Shown piece by piece: positions 1-11,031 of a stretch of DNA of 64,000 nt (position 1 is its first letter; every line of letters begins with the position of its first letter). The notes below the pieces were generated by a model. The model ran no database searches. It had not been told where the DNA came from and saw only the letters and a program-made list of their open reading frames with translations. The stretch is from Prorocentrum cordatum. Taxonomy: Eukaryota > Sar > Dinophyceae > Prorocentrales > Prorocentraceae. A program made the position numbers and the translations under genes. The stretch is taken from the NCBI GenBank assembly GCA_963575745.1, contig CAUYUJ010000343.1, positions 50,001-114,000 of the forward strand, read 5' to 3'.

Positions 1-114
1 TATATATATGGTTACGGCCCCTCCCGCGGAAATGGCCATTGATGTTTATTTATGTTTGTCAGCTTTTGTTTTTTTTATGTTTTTTATAGTTTAATGTTTT
101 ATTTTTGTTTGAAA

Positions 115-199
115 AAAAATCCAGGAGCCTCTCCTGTTGCCGCCGTTCGTGACCCAGCGGCGGGCGCCTGGGGAGGGAGGGGGCTCTGGGATTTTTTTA

Positions 200-279
<80 letters not shown>

Positions 280-676
280 GAAATAGCCATTCCTTGGAAC
301 AGTGGCTGGAAAATGCGGATGTCGCCTGGTACTCTATTTATTTTTTTAAGAATTTTTTTGCTTTTTTTATTTTTTAAATTTTCCAGGAGCCTCCCTGGGG
401 CCGCCGCCCTGGACTCCAGCTCGCCGCCTGGGGAGGGAGGGGGCTCCTGGAAAATTAAAAAAATTAAAGAAAATTAAATAGAGTACCAGGCGAAATCGCC
501 ATTCCTTGGAACAGTGGCTGAAAAATGCAGGTGTCGCCTGGTACTCTATTTATTTGTTTTTTTAATTGTTTTGATTTTTTAAATTTTTCTAATTTTCCAG
601 GAGCCTTCCTGGGGCCGCCGCCCTGGACTCCAGCTCGCCGCCGGGTGGAGGGGGGGGGGGGGCTCCTGGGAAATTG

Positions 677-738
<62 letters not shown>

Positions 739-885
739 CCAGGCGAAATCGCCATACCTTGGAACAGTGGCTGAAAAATGCAGGTGTCGCCTGGTGCTCT
801 ATTTTTTTTAAAAAAAAAATTTTATTTTTTTTAATTTTCCAGGAGCCTCCCTGGGGCCGTCGCCCTGGACTCCAGCTTCACCAGC
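115..885. repeat. Tandem repeat, about 210-265 bp units with A/T tracts
   Basis: Four diverged head-to-tail units. Each holds a CCAGGAGCCTCCCTGGGG block (near 120, 384, 596 and 838), most hold a CGCCATTCCTTGGAACAGTGG block (near 285, 495, 749), and they are joined by T-rich and A-rich tracts. Each unit is bounded by GTACCAGGCGA and its inverse TCGCCTGGTAC, so single units can fold. Unit length varies mainly with the A tracts at 217-278 and 676-735. No gene is seen. Confidence 0.8.
217..278. repeat. Poly(A) tract after poly(T)
   Basis: About 25 T followed by about 62 A inside the tandem array. It could be a retroposition tail or a slippage product; no source gene is visible upstream. A second A tract lies at 676-735. 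Confidence 0.8.
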
Positions 886-953
886 ATCAATCAGCAGCAG
901 CAGTAGCTAGTAGTAGTAGTGGTGATCACGGTACGGCGACGACTCTGAATTTG

Positions 954-2240
954 AGATGAATTATGGAAGCTTCTGGGTGGACTCCGAAATCCGCAAAAGC
1001 TTACATAATTCGGGTCGCAATGCGAAGTTGTTTGATATTTTAGGGTGAAGGCAAAATGCTCAAAGCTTAAATAACCCTTCTCAAATTCAAAGTTATGTAA
1101 GCTTCTGGGTGGACTCTAAAACCCACAAAAGCTTACATAACTTTCAATTTGAGATGAGTTATGTAAGCTTCTGGGTGGACTCCGAAATCCGCAAAAGCTT
1201 ACATAACTCGGGTCGCAATGCGAAGTTGTTTGATATTTTAGGGTGAAGGCAAAATGCTCAAAGCTTACATAACCCTTCTCAAATTCAAAGTTATGTAAGC
1301 TTCTGTGTGGACTCTAAAACCCACAAAAGCTTACATAACTTTGAATTTGAGATGAGTTATGTAAGCTTCTGGGTGGACTCCGAAATCCGCAACAGCTTAC
1401 ATAACTCGTGTCGCAATGCGAACTGCAGCGACTTGCTAAGAACCTGCTCGGGCCAGGGGCCCCTGGGTTTCTCCGTGTGACGCCGATGGCTAAGAAACCT
1501 TAGCCCTGGGCAAGAAACTTTGAGGATTTTCAGGGTTCGGTTTCTTGCGAGGGTTTCTTGTGGTTGCGCCCCCACTGTAGTGTCATTGCGATTTATTTGT
1601 CGGTTAAGATCCAGCCCCTCCGTCGTATCCTTCTGCTCATGTTCCACTACATCTTGTTTCTCTTCCTCCTCGTCGTTATCTCCACTTTCCCTCGTCATCC
1701 TTCTCCCCCATACCATCCCCCTCCCTCCTCCTCCTCCGACGACGACGACGACGGTTGCGACGGCGACGACGACGGCGACGACTCCGAATGCGAGAAGGGT
1801 TATGTAAGCTTCTGGGCGAACTCTGAAATCAACAAAAGCTTACATAACTTCTTCCGCAACTCAAAATTGCGTGGGCTTTGGGTTTGAAGGCAAAATGCAC
1901 GAAGGTTACGTGGGCCTTTTCAAATTCACAGTTGTGTAAGCTTTTGGGTGATGTCTGAAATCCACGCCGGCCTGCGTAACTCGCGTCGTCTCCCCCCTCC
2001 TCCTCCGCCGACGACGACGGCGACAACGACGACGGCGACTGCGACGGCGATGACGACGGCAACGACTTCTGAATGGAAACAGGGTTATGTAAGCTTCTGG
2101 GTGAATTCCGAAATCCACAGATGCTTACATAACTCCTGTCGCAATGCAAAGTTGTGTGGGCTTCTGGGTTGAACGCAAAAAAACACAAAGCTTACACGAA
2201 CTGCCCAAACACATAGTTATGTAAGCTTCTGGGTGTACTA
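954..2240. repeat. Hairpin repeat array (GTTATGTAAGCTT ... AAGCTTACATAAC)
   Basis: Short palindromic modules of about 50-60 bp recur. Each begins TTATGTAAGCTTCTGGGTG and ends CAAAAGCTTACATAAC, so each folds on itself. Clear copies start near 959, 1093, 1155, 1290, 1353, 1800, 1930, 2084 and 2216. Between 959 and 1400 they form a regular tandem array with a longer period; later copies are spaced by GAC/GGC-rich sequence. No coding potential is supported. Confidence 0.75.
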
Positions 2241-2283
2241 CGAGATCCACAAAAGCGTACATAACCTGTGCCGCAACCCAAGT

Positions 2284-2420
2284 TAAGTAACGTGCTGGGT
2301 GTACTGTGGCACGCCATGTGGTGCAATACGCGTGGTGTATGCCATGTGGTGCAACCTATAAGGTGCAAGTCTGTGTGATGCAGTCTATGTGGTGCACTCA
2401 ACGTGATTCACCGAATATTG
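2284..2420. repeat. 14-bp minisatellite fragment (ATGTGGTGCA type)
   Basis: Degenerate 14-bp units such as ATGTGGTGCAATAC and ATGTGGTGCAACCT. It is the reverse-orientation relative of the large 14-bp arrays at 39662-39945 and 40205-40640. Confidence 0.6.
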
Positions 2421-2477
2421 ATGCACCTTTTGGGTGCGGAGAGGGGCAGTGCAACACAGCACCAAACTTACATGACC

Positions 2478-2500
2478 TCCGTTGCGCATTTTGGCCCAGG
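2478..2500 (+). other. Decayed dinoflagellate spliced-leader (DinoSL) relic
   Basis: TCCGTTGCGCATTTTGGCCC followed by AGG differs from DinoSL (core CGTAGCCATTTTGGCTCAAG) by three substitutions and one inserted base. It ends 32 nt before the ATG of the intronless gene at 2533. Genomic leader copies at the 5' end of intronless genes are the known mark of reverse-transcribed, trans-spliced mRNA in dinoflagellates. Confidence 0.65.
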
Positions 2501-2532
2501 CACGCGGCGCAAGGCCGTGAACCGTTGGGAGA

Positions 2533-3840
2533 ATGCCTGACAATACTTACCCATCGCGCGCGGAATGGGTATCATGGTTCGATGAGTTTGCTCAGTATGT
2601 TCCTTTGGATATCCAAAATATGAGGGATATCATGCCAGACTTGGTTAAGGTCTGCCAATCGCAAAAAGGTATTATTGTAATGTGCGTAGTGATCAAAATC
2701 CCACAGGCTCGCAACGATTTCTTGGCACTTCTGCAAACGAACTTTCGCAAGTTAGTGGTAGGTAACAGGTCCCTGACAAAAGACATGTTCAACATATTCA
2801 GTGAGCTTGTTGACAGAGTGGCTGAGGCAGGTGATATTTTCGAAGAGGAGACCTCCGCCATAGGGGGGCCACTCAAACAACATGGCTTCTTGGTACAAAT
2901 GCAGCGCTTCGGCGTGATAGAGCCAGCGCAGCCTGGGCGCAACACCATTCAACTAGGATGCACTGGAAACGCGTACAAAAAAATACAGTTCACACCAGCA
3001 GCCGGAGAGGAAATTGACAAATTCCTGCAGCTACATGACGCCGTCGAGGCCGTGTGTTCTTTGGGGCCACCGGAGAGCCTGCTAGCGTACAAGCAGATGA
3101 TGTCCTACGTCGTGACGTGCTTCAATCGGCACCGCGTAGTGGGAATGTCCAGCGTATGCTACTGTAGTGAATGGGCGGCGCGGTCTCTGATTGACGCGTT
3201 TATGCACGTCAACGGCGTTGACCGCCTGGATATTGACCCCGAAGACCTGATCGAGACCCTGCCTGGCCCCGATGAGAATAATTATCGCGCAGACATTGCG
3301 GAGAAGTTCAAGGTCAAAACGGTGTCAGCTCTTCTTCAGAAGTTGCGGGGTGAAGGGATCCATCAAATGCTTTCGGCGCACCTGTTCACTATGATATTCT
3401 GTCTTGTGAAAGGGTATTGGGCAAAGGACACCGATGCCTCGGTGCAGGGACGTTCGTCCGCTGCTGGCATACACGTGGTGCACAAAAAAATGCAATACCA
3501 AAGTTTGTCTGCGTTCTTGTCATACACGCACAAGAAGCTATTTGGAAAATCAATAACGCCCCCTGCCCAGCGCACGCGGTGCATCATTTTCAATCACGAT
3601 TATGAAGACGAAGACAAACTAGTGTTGAAGAACTGTCAAAGCTTACAAAGGTTGCCACTGGATGTAAGGTGCGGTGAGCGCGACGTACGCTTCTGCGCCG
3701 CCGTCCATTGTCAGTCTTATCGCCAGGCCTCCTACAATGAGCAGGAAGACACAGTTGTGTACAAGGTTGCCACCCTGTCCGCATTGGCCAAAAAGGCCGC
3801 TGTTCCCGCAAGCACGTCAAAGCGCCAGAAGCTGCGTTGA
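2533..3840 (+). CDS. Intact intronless 435-residue protein of unknown function (probable retrogene)
   Basis: An uninterrupted ATG-to-TGA frame of 435 codons with mixed amino-acid composition, unlike the low-complexity frames around it. I recognise no family. The protein looks soluble and mostly helical in its first 130 residues, has scattered cysteines and an aromatic/basic stretch near residues 330-350, and ends in a basic KRQKLR tail that could be a nuclear signal. There is no clear signal peptide or membrane segment. The start is the first ATG after the DinoSL relic at 2478-2500, leaving a 5' leader of about 32 nt. The lack of introns, the relic and a lower local GC point to retroposition. 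The frame has no breaks, so the copy is either young or still under selection; sequence alone cannot say which. Confidence 0.8.
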   Translation: MPDNTYPSRAEWVSWFDEFAQYVPLDIQNMRDIMPDLVKVCQSQKGIIVMCVVIKIPQARNDFLALLQTNFRKLVVGNRSLTKDMFNIFSELVDRVAEAGDIFEEETSAIGGPLKQHGFLVQMQRFGVIEPAQPGRNTIQLGCTGNAYKKIQFTPAAGEEIDKFLQLHDAVEAVCSLGPPESLLAYKQMMSYVVTCFNRHRVVGMSSVCYCSEWAARSLIDAFMHVNGVDRLDIDPEDLIETLPGPDENNYRADIAEKFKVKTVSALLQKLRGEGIHQMLSAHLFTMIFCLVKGYWAKDTDASVQGRSSAAGIHVVHKKMQYQSLSAFLSYTHKKLFGKSITPPAQRTRCIIFNHDYEDEDKLVLKNCQSLQRLPLDVRCGERDVRFCAAVHCQSYRQASYNEQEDTVVYKVATLSALAKKAAVPASTSKRQKLR

Positions 3841-3889
3841 TCGCTGAAATATTGTAATTTTAAAGTGACGGGTCCCAAAAAATGAGCGG

Positions 3890-4206
3890 GTGACTTCATC
3901 GTCGTCGTCGTCGTCGTTTTCGTCGTCGTTCCCCCTTTTCCGCCCCCGCCCTCCCGTGCGACGAAAACGTCGACGGCGAACGACCGCGACCGCGATCCCA
4001 ACCTCGACGACAAGCGGGTCGGCGAGGAGCGGGCGGCGACGACGACGACGACGACGGCGCTGGTCAAGGGTCGAGCACCAGGCCAGAAGGGCGCCACAAG
4101 CGCGTCGGCGAGAGCAGGCGGTGACGGACGAAAAGGTTGGCACGGGGAGGGGCCGTGAGCATATATATATATATATAATATATATATATATCTATATATA
4201 TGTATA
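3890..4206. repeat. GTC/GAC-rich tract followed by (TA)n
   Basis: GTC repeats at about 3898-3930, CGACGACGAC near 4035-4065, then an alternating TA run at 4161-4206. No gene seen. Confidence 0.8.
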
Positions 4207-4424
4207 TATTACTCCGACGGAAGGACCCCACATGAGAATCCTCTGGGCGAATCTGGAAAAAGCGCTCACCGTCGTCCTCGTGGTTGGTGAGGCGTCCTGA
4301 CTGTCTCTTCTGCGTATATTTCTTCTCGCCCTGGCGCGGGCCCTCCCCCCGCTCCCTACGTTGCCCCCGACCTCGCCCTCTAATGGCGCGTTGCCCCGCG
4401 CGTTCTCTAATGGCCACGTCGCGC

Positions 4425-4560
4425 AGCCGTTGGGACAACCCCGCGGGCCAGGCTGTCGGGACAACCCCGCGAGCAGCTTGCGCGCAAGACCAAGCCGTTG
4501 GGACAACCCCGCGGGCTTCGAGCGGGGCGCAGCCGCGCTCAGGCGGGCAGCGCGAAGCCC
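4425..4560. repeat. Short direct repeats (GTTGGGACAACCCCGCGGGC)
   Basis: The 20-mer CGTTGGGACAACCCCGCGGG or close variants occurs three times at about 4428, 4457 and 4497. The TTGGGACAACCCC part is itself imperfectly palindromic. Confidence 0.55.
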
Positions 4561-4689
4561 AGCTCTGCCGCGAGCTGCTTCGCCTCCGCCCTGGACAAGC
4601 AGGCCCATGACAGCCATATTCAAGCCGCGGGGACCCAAAAGTGACGACAGGCATACGAATTCCGAGGACCCTCCTCGGATTCGAACTTC

Positions 4690-4945
4690 ACAAATGTGGC
4701 CCGGGAATGACGCTCTGGGAACACGACGAACACAACGTGGCCTACAGTTGGCTCCGGACATCCAGAATGTAGCCCGGGAACGGTGTTCTGGGAACAGGAA
4801 GAACACGAAGTGGCCTACAGTTGGCTCCGGGGTTTCAAAATGTGGCCCGGGAATGGTGTTCTGGGAACACGAAGAACACGAAGTGGCCTACAGTTGGATC
4901 CGGGCATGCACAATGTGTCCCGGGAATGGCGTTCTGGCAGCGCGA
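4690..4945. repeat. Tandem repeat, about 75 bp, three copies
   Basis: Units contain GTGGCCTACAGTTGG, ATGTGGCCCGGGAATG and TTCTGGGAACACGAAGAAC. Three consecutive copies; no coding support. Confidence 0.7.
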
Positions 4946-5410
4946 GAGCCCAAAAGTGACGACAGTTATAAGGTTTGGATGACCCGCTCGGATTACCAAC
5001 ATGATCTGCGGGCCCCATAGGGAGGGGGCTCCCGCCTGAGACTTCCTCACAATTCACTCACAGACGAGGCTCCCGCCTGAGACTTCCTCCAAATTCAGGC
5101 CTGAAGAGCCCAAAAGTGACGACAATTACAAGTTTTGGATAACCCGCTCGGATTACCAACATGAAGCGCGGGCCCCATAGGGAGGGGTTCCCGCCTGTGA
5201 CTTCCTCGCAATTCACTCACAGACGAGGCTCCCGCCTGAGACTTCCTCCGCACTCAAGCTTGAGGAGGCCAAAAGTGACGACTGTTACAGGGTTTGGATG
5301 ACCCGCTCGGATTACCAACATGATCTGCGGGCACCATAGGGAGGGGGCTCCCGCCTGAGACTTCCTCACAATTCACTCACAGACGAACTCCCGCCTGAGA
5401 CTTCCTCCAG
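4946..5410. repeat. Tandem repeat, about 158 bp, three copies
   Basis: Each unit begins near CCCAAAAGTGACGAC (4949, 5108, 5268), continues with GACCCGCTCGGATTACCAAC, and carries the CTCCCGCCTGAGACTTCCTC block twice. The tract then passes into GAGTGA/GATGAT low-complexity DNA to about 5640. Confidence 0.8.
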
Positions 5411-5449
5411 GTGAGTATGTGAATGAGTGAGCGTGTGACAGAGTGCGAG

Positions 5450-5482
<33 letters not shown>

Positions 5483-5765
5483 GTATGTGAGTAACTGAGC
5501 GTGTGAGAGAACGCGAGTGATGATGCTGATGTTGATAATGAGAGAGTGTGAGTGAGTGTGAGTGTGAGTGAGTGGTGATGATGACGAGTGAGTGAGTGAG
5601 TGTGCGAAGGCAGAAGAGGAGAGGGGGTGGGGTGAGTGTTCCTGCGCGGGGTGTGCAGAGAAAACAAGAACCCCACTTTGGATGTGGGGAAAAAACGCAT
5701 GCGAAAACCCGTTTCCCGGGAATCCTGTGTGTAAAAAAACAGTACGCGGGGGGCGTTCGGCCCGA

Positions 5766-5905
5766 AAATGACGCCGGCGCCTCAGCGAGAGTCGTTTCCC
5801 GGGATTTCCCGGGAATCCTGTGTGTAAAAAAACAGTACGCGGAGGGTGCGCGGCCATCACCCGGACGCCATCAGGGGAAGAGGGAGAGTATTTTCATATC
5901 AAGCT
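5766..5905. repeat. Direct repeat copy 1, about 140 bp
   Basis: Nearly identical to 6491-6625: AATGACGCCGGCGCCTCAGC, then two TTTCCCGGGA motifs, CCTGTGTGTAAAAAA, CAGTACGCGGAGGGTGCGCG and AGAGGGAGAGTATTTTCATA. A partial third copy lies at 5690-5765. Confidence 0.85.
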
Positions 5906-6068
5906 AGGTGCGCTCGCGTCATATCTGACGTCCTACCCCTCCCTCCCATCCCTTACCATGGCGCTGATTTTCTCTATCCGCGGACGCGTGTCGTAGCGGA
6001 CCTGTGGCTCCGCGCGCGCGTGCGTAGTGGGTGGTGGTGCGCGTGCGTGCGTGCGTGCGTGTGTGCGT

Positions 6069-6302
6069 GGTTGTGGTGGTGGTGGTGGTGGTGGTGGTGG
6101 TGGTGGTGGTGGTGGTGGTGGTGGTGGTGGTGGTGGTATGGTGGTGGTGGTGGTGGTGGTGGTGTGAGTGGTGGTGCTGGTGCTGGTGGTGGTGGGGTGC
6201 TGGTGGGGGGTGTTGGTATGGTGCTGGTGCGGGTGGTGGTGGTGGTGGTGGTGGTGGTGGTGGTGGTGGGGTGGTGGTGGTGGTGGTGGTGGTGGTGGTG
6301 CG
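6069..6302. repeat. (GTG)n microsatellite
   Basis: Long imperfect GTG/TGG runs with GCT interruptions. The frames across it (polyV, polyW, polyH, polyT) are not genes. Confidence 0.95.
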
Positions 6303-6490
6303 GCGCGGTGGTGGCGGGCGGATGGGCGCGCGAGAAAAAGGCCCGCGCTGGGGCGAGAACGCCATCCTGAACGACGGAGGCCAAACACCGATCCGAAAAT
6401 GAGGCCCACGCTGCAGCGGGAGCACGATTCGGAGCGATTCGGTAGCAGAAATGAGGCCGGCGCCTCAACGAGAGCAGCATTTTGGGAAAC

Positions 6491-6625
6491 AATGACGCCG
6501 GCGCCTCAGCGAGAGTCGTTTCCCGGGATTTCCCGGGGATCCTGTGTGTAAAAAACAGTACGCGGAGGGTGCGCGGCCATCACCCGGACGCCATCAGGGG
6601 AAGAGGGAGAGTATTTTCATATTGA
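6491..6625. repeat. Direct repeat copy 2, about 140 bp
   Basis: Second copy of the 5766-5905 repeat, same orientation and nearly identical, so the duplication is recent. From 6640 to about 7040 I see only a GGA-rich patch and no gene. Confidence 0.85.
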
Positions 6626-7039
6626 GTAATTGTAGAAGGGGGAGGAGGAGGAGGAGGGAAACCGGCACGGCATTTCTGGCGATGCAGGGAGAGGTGTGTT
6701 GGGGCGGAGACGCGGGATTGTCGGCGAAGCCGAGCTGAAATTACTACATCGATAGCCACCCACCCCTTGGTGTACCAAGGCGGCGGTACACCACGCAGGT
6801 GGTGTCGATGTATTGCGTTGGCTGGCGAGTGAGAGGCGGGGCCCCCCACAAGGCCTGGGCCACTGGACAGGACCACCAAAACCCCCGAGCCCGACCAACC
6901 GCCCAACCCTTCTGTCAAGGAGCGGCCCCTGCGCTGAAGCGCAGCCGGAAGGCCCCTGCCTCTAGTGCGATCCGCCGTCGAGTTAGTGCTCGTCGCCCAT
7001 GCCGCAGCGATCCTGCGCCGCCGCACCGGCGAGCCCCAG

Positions 7040-7167
7040 CCCCAGCGGGAGGTCCACGAACTCCCTCACTAGGCGCGCCTCCAGCTTCTCGAGCTGCCCT
7101 CCAGTTCCTGCAACTGCTTGTCGAACTGCTCCTCCAGCTTGTCGGCCAGCTTCTGTGCGAGCTGGTC

Positions 7168-7198
<31 letters not shown>

Positions 7199-8070
7199 CG
7201 CCGCCGCCGCCGCTGCTGGTGCTGTCGTCGCTGGACTCAGCGTATGCCTCGCTAGATGAAAGATTTCTGTCATGGCGCAACTGGCCTGGGGACCCAGATC
7301 GGACCCAGTGCGATGCGCGGTGCTTGAGCCCGGAACCTTGGAGTTTCACACACTGGCCGGCCGAAGAAAGCATGGCCGTCCAAGAGAGACATGGAGCATT
7401 TTGCTTTAAGCAATTGTCTGGAACTTGCCGTTCCCTCGGCCGCTCGGCTGACTACTTCCGCCCTGAGGGCGGTGCAGTGCGCGACTGGGACTAGAAGCTG
7501 AGTGTGACGGCTTGGAGCGGTTGCTGAAGGCATCCTGCGACAATATTTATTTGATTCTTTGCTCACACGCCGTCTGGTGCAAGGCACGCTCGCTCGCTCG
7601 CTCCTGGTGCTGCTTCTGCTGCTCTTCCTGGCAGTCCAGCTGCTTCCGGAGCGCGGCGAAATCCGGGCGGAATTCTTGTTGCGTGCGCCCCGCGAGCGCC
7701 TTGTACTCGTCGGCGTGCCCATCGATCTGGCTCTCAAGCACCGTGCATATTGTGTTCGATGGATCTCCACTGGCCTTCAAAGGTGGCCAGCGGCTTCTCG
7801 TGCAAAGTCTGACGCCCGCACTTGGTCTGGTTCTTGCCCTGGGTGGCGCTCTAAACTTCGTTGAAGGGGCGAAGGTCCTGAATGATGGCTGCCAGGAAGG
7901 GTGTTCCTCCAAAGGCGCGGGCTGAGACATCGCCCATGACGTTCGATTGCCCGGCGATTTCCGCCAAGAACTACTTCGAAGCATTTGGTGCTGGCACTGC
8001 TGGGCCACAGGTGCGTGACCACAGCCTGATCGAACCACTCGCGCGCAAGCCGACGGGGCGGGTGCCGAGC
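7040..8070 (-). pseudogene. Broken minus-strand coiled-coil gene
   Basis: Read on the minus strand, protein-like stretches follow one another but in different frames. First, from about 7960, a block with ARAFGGTPFLAAIIQDLRPF is cut by a TAG. Then TVLESQIDGHADEYKALAGR leads into a coiled coil with FAALRKQLDCQEEQQKQHQE (7550-7760) that ends at a TAA. Further on, a Q-rich coiled coil RDQLAQKLADKLEEQFDKQL (about 7110-7175) shifts frame into QLEKLEARLVREFVDLP. Heptad-like E/K/Q/L spacing is clear in each block. The pieces look like one decayed gene or its exons; I do not recognise the family. No DinoSL relic was found upstream. Confidence 0.45.
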
Positions 8071-8217
8071 CAAGAGGAATAGCTTCACGCAAAGTCGCTA
8101 CAAATGAAAGAAGGGGGAGAGGAAGGTGGAGGAAGGGCAGGAGGAGGAGGAGGAGCGGGGTGGAAGAGGTGGAGGACGGGAAGAGAGAGTAGAAGAAGGT
8201 GTAGTAGAAATCGTAGA

Positions 8218-8310
8218 AGTAGTTGTTGTTGTCGTAAGTGTAGTAGTAGTCGTAGTAGTCGTAGTAGTCGTAGTAGTCGTAGTAGTCGTAGTAGTCGTAG
8301 TAGTCGTAGT

Positions 8311-8342
<32 letters not shown>

Positions 8343-8353
8343 TAGTAGTAGTA

Positions 8354-8386
<33 letters not shown>

Positions 8387-8821
8387 AGAGAAAGAGTAAG
8401 AGTAGTAGGAGTAGTAGTAGTCGTAGTAGTAGTAGTCGTCGTCGTCGTCGTAGTAGTAGTAGTAGTAGTCGTCGTCTTAGTAGTCGTAGTACTCGGAGTT
8501 GCAGTAGTAGCTGTAGTAGCCGTCGCAGTTGTAGTAGTACTGGTAGTAGTAGTAGTTGTTGTTGTACTAGTAGTAGTAGTAGTAGTAGTAGTAGTAGGAG
8601 GAGGAGGAGGAGGAGGAAGAGGAGGAGGAGGAGTCGTAATAGTAGTAGTAGCAGCAGTAGTAATAGTAGTAGTAGCTGATGTCGTAGTAGTAGTAGTAGA
8701 AGAAGAAGAAGAAGTAGAAGTAGTAGTAGAAGTAGTAGTTGGAGTAGTAGTAGTAGTAGCAATAGTAGCAGTAGTAGTAGCAGTCGCCGTAGCAATCGTA
8801 GCCGTACTAATAGAAGTAGTA

Positions 8822-8854
<33 letters not shown>

Positions 8855-9092
8855 ATCGTAGAAGCAGTAGTAGTAGTTGTTGTTGTGTCATCGTAGTATT
8901 TGTAGTGCGTGTAGTAGTAATTGTTGCTATCGTAGTAGATGTATTGTAGTAGTGGTAGTTGTGGTAGTCATAGCAGTAGTGGTGATAGTAATAGCAGTAG
9001 TAGCTGTTGGAATGGTAGTAGCCGTAGTTGTTGTTGTAGTAGCAGTTGTAGCAAAAATAGCAGCTGTAGTAGTAGTAGTAGTAGTAATAGTG

Positions 9093-9129
<37 letters not shown>

Positions 9130-9130
9130 G
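8218..9130. repeat. (GTA)n / (TAG)n microsatellite
   Basis: About 0.9 kb of imperfect GTA repeats with GTC, AGA and GGA interruptions. Long frames of polySer, polyVal and polyLeu here are artefacts. Confidence 0.95.
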
Positions 9131-9164
9131 AGCAGGCTTGACCTTACCCGATTTGCCCCAGGGA

Positions 9165-10797
9165 GCCTCTGGGATCGTATGGCAATCGTATGGAAATCGG
9201 ATGGTAATCGGATGGTAATCGTTTGGCAATCGCGTGGTAGTCGTATGGGCGTCGCATGGTAATCGTATGGAAATCGTATGGTAATCGTATGGTAGTCCTA
9301 TGACAATCGTATGATAGCCGTATGGTAGTCGTATGGTAGTCGTGTGGTAGTCGTATGGTAATCGTATGGTAATCGTATGGTAGTCGTATGGTAATCGTAT
9401 CGTGTTCGCATGGTAGCTGTATGGTAGTCGCATGGTAATCGTATGGCAGTTACATGGTAGTTGTATGGCAAACGTACGGTAGTCGCATGGTTTTCCGTAT
9501 GGTAATCGTTTGGTAATTGCTTGGTACTCGTATGGCAATCGTATTGTAGTCGTATGGCTTTTCGCATGGTACCGTATGGTGTTTCGCATCGTGTGGTAAT
9601 TGTCTGGTGCCCGTATGGTAATCGTACGGTAATCGTACGGTAACCGTATTGTAATCGCATGGTAATCGGATGAGAACCGTATGGTAATCGCAGGGTTACC
9701 GGTTGGTAATCGCATGGTAGTCGCATGGTAGTCGTATGGTAATCGTATGGTCATCGTATGGTAGTTGTAGGTAATCGTATGGTAATCGTATGGCGTTCGT
9801 ATGGTAGTCGCATGGTCTTCGCATGGTCGTCGCATGGTAATCGTATGGTAACCGTACGGTACTCGCACGGTAATCGTGAGGTAGTCGCATGGTCGTCGCA
9901 TGATGATCGTATGGTAATCGTATGGTAATCGGTTGGTAGTCTTATGGTAATCGTATGGTAGTCGTACGGCAACCGTTTTGTAATCATATGGTAGCCGTAT
10001 GGTAATCGTATGGCAGTCGTATGGTAGCCGTACGGTAATCGTATGGTAGGCGTATGGTAGTCGTATGGTAATCGTATGGTTTTTCGTATGGTAATTGTAC
10101 GGTAACCGTAAGGTAGTCGTATGGTAACTGCATGGTAGTCGTATGGTTGTTCGTATGGCTTTCGTATGGGAATCGTATGGTAGTCGTAATGTAGCCGTAT
10201 GGTAGTCGCATGGTAAGCGTATGGTAATCGTATGGTGATCGTGTGTTTTTTCGCATGGTAATCGTATGGTTTTCGTGTGGTACTCGTATGGCTTCCGTAT
10301 GGTAATCGTATGGTAATCGTATGGTTTGTTCGCATGGTTTCCGTATGGTTTTCACATGGTAATCGTATGGTTTTTCGTACGGCAGCCGTATGGTAATCGC
10401 ACGGTAATCGAGCGGTAATCGTATGGTAATCGTGCGGTAGTCGTATGGTAGCCGTAGGGTAGTCGTGTGGTAACCGTAGGATAATCGTATGGTAATCGTA
10501 TGGTAATTGTATAGTTGTGCGTATGGTTTTCGTATGGTAGTCGTACGGCAATCGTATTGTAGTCGTATGGTAATCATATGGTTTTTCTTACGGCAGTCGT
10601 ATGGTAATCGTATGGTATGGAAACCGCACGGTAATCTTATGGTAGTCGCATTCGCATGGTAATCGTATAGTAGTCGTGTGGTAGTCGTATGGTAGTCGTA
10701 TGGTAATCGTATGGTAGTCGCATGGAAATCGCATGGTAGTCGTATGGCTGTCGTATGGTAGTCGTATAGTAATCGTATGGTAGTCGTTTGGTTTTCA
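9165..10797. repeat. 11-bp minisatellite (AATCGTATGGT)n
   Basis: About 1.6 kb of degenerate 11-bp units, roughly 150 copies. On the minus strand three units (33 bp) translate as an 11-residue repeat TIRLPYDYHTI. Because 11 is not divisible by 3, all three minus frames cycle through this peptide without stops. The resulting long frames are best read as a property of the repeat, not as genes. Confidence 0.95.
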
Positions 10798-10839
10798 TGT
10801 ACTTTTCGTGCGCGGCGGGTCCATCCCCACCCCAGGTAG

Positions 10840-10979
10840 TCGTAGTCATAGTAGAAGTAGTAATAGTAGCAGCAGCAGCAACAGCAGAGGCAGTAGTAGT
10901 AATAATAATAGTAGTAGTAGTAGGAGTAGTCGTCGTAGTAGTCGTAGTAGTCGTAGTAGTCGTAGTAGCCGTAGTAGCC

Positions 10980-11031
<52 letters not shown>

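Noticed and set aside
7385-7410. GAGCATTTTGCTTTAAG as a leader relic
   Set aside because: Needs several gaps and changes; no better than expected by chance.
8085-8896. Long polyLeu, polyVal and polySer frames
   Set aside because: Products of the GTA/TAG microsatellite; no complex sequence.
8927-10577. Minus-strand frames of up to 324 codons over the 11-bp repeat
   Set aside because: The repeat is open in every minus frame; the peptide is a translation of the minisatellite.
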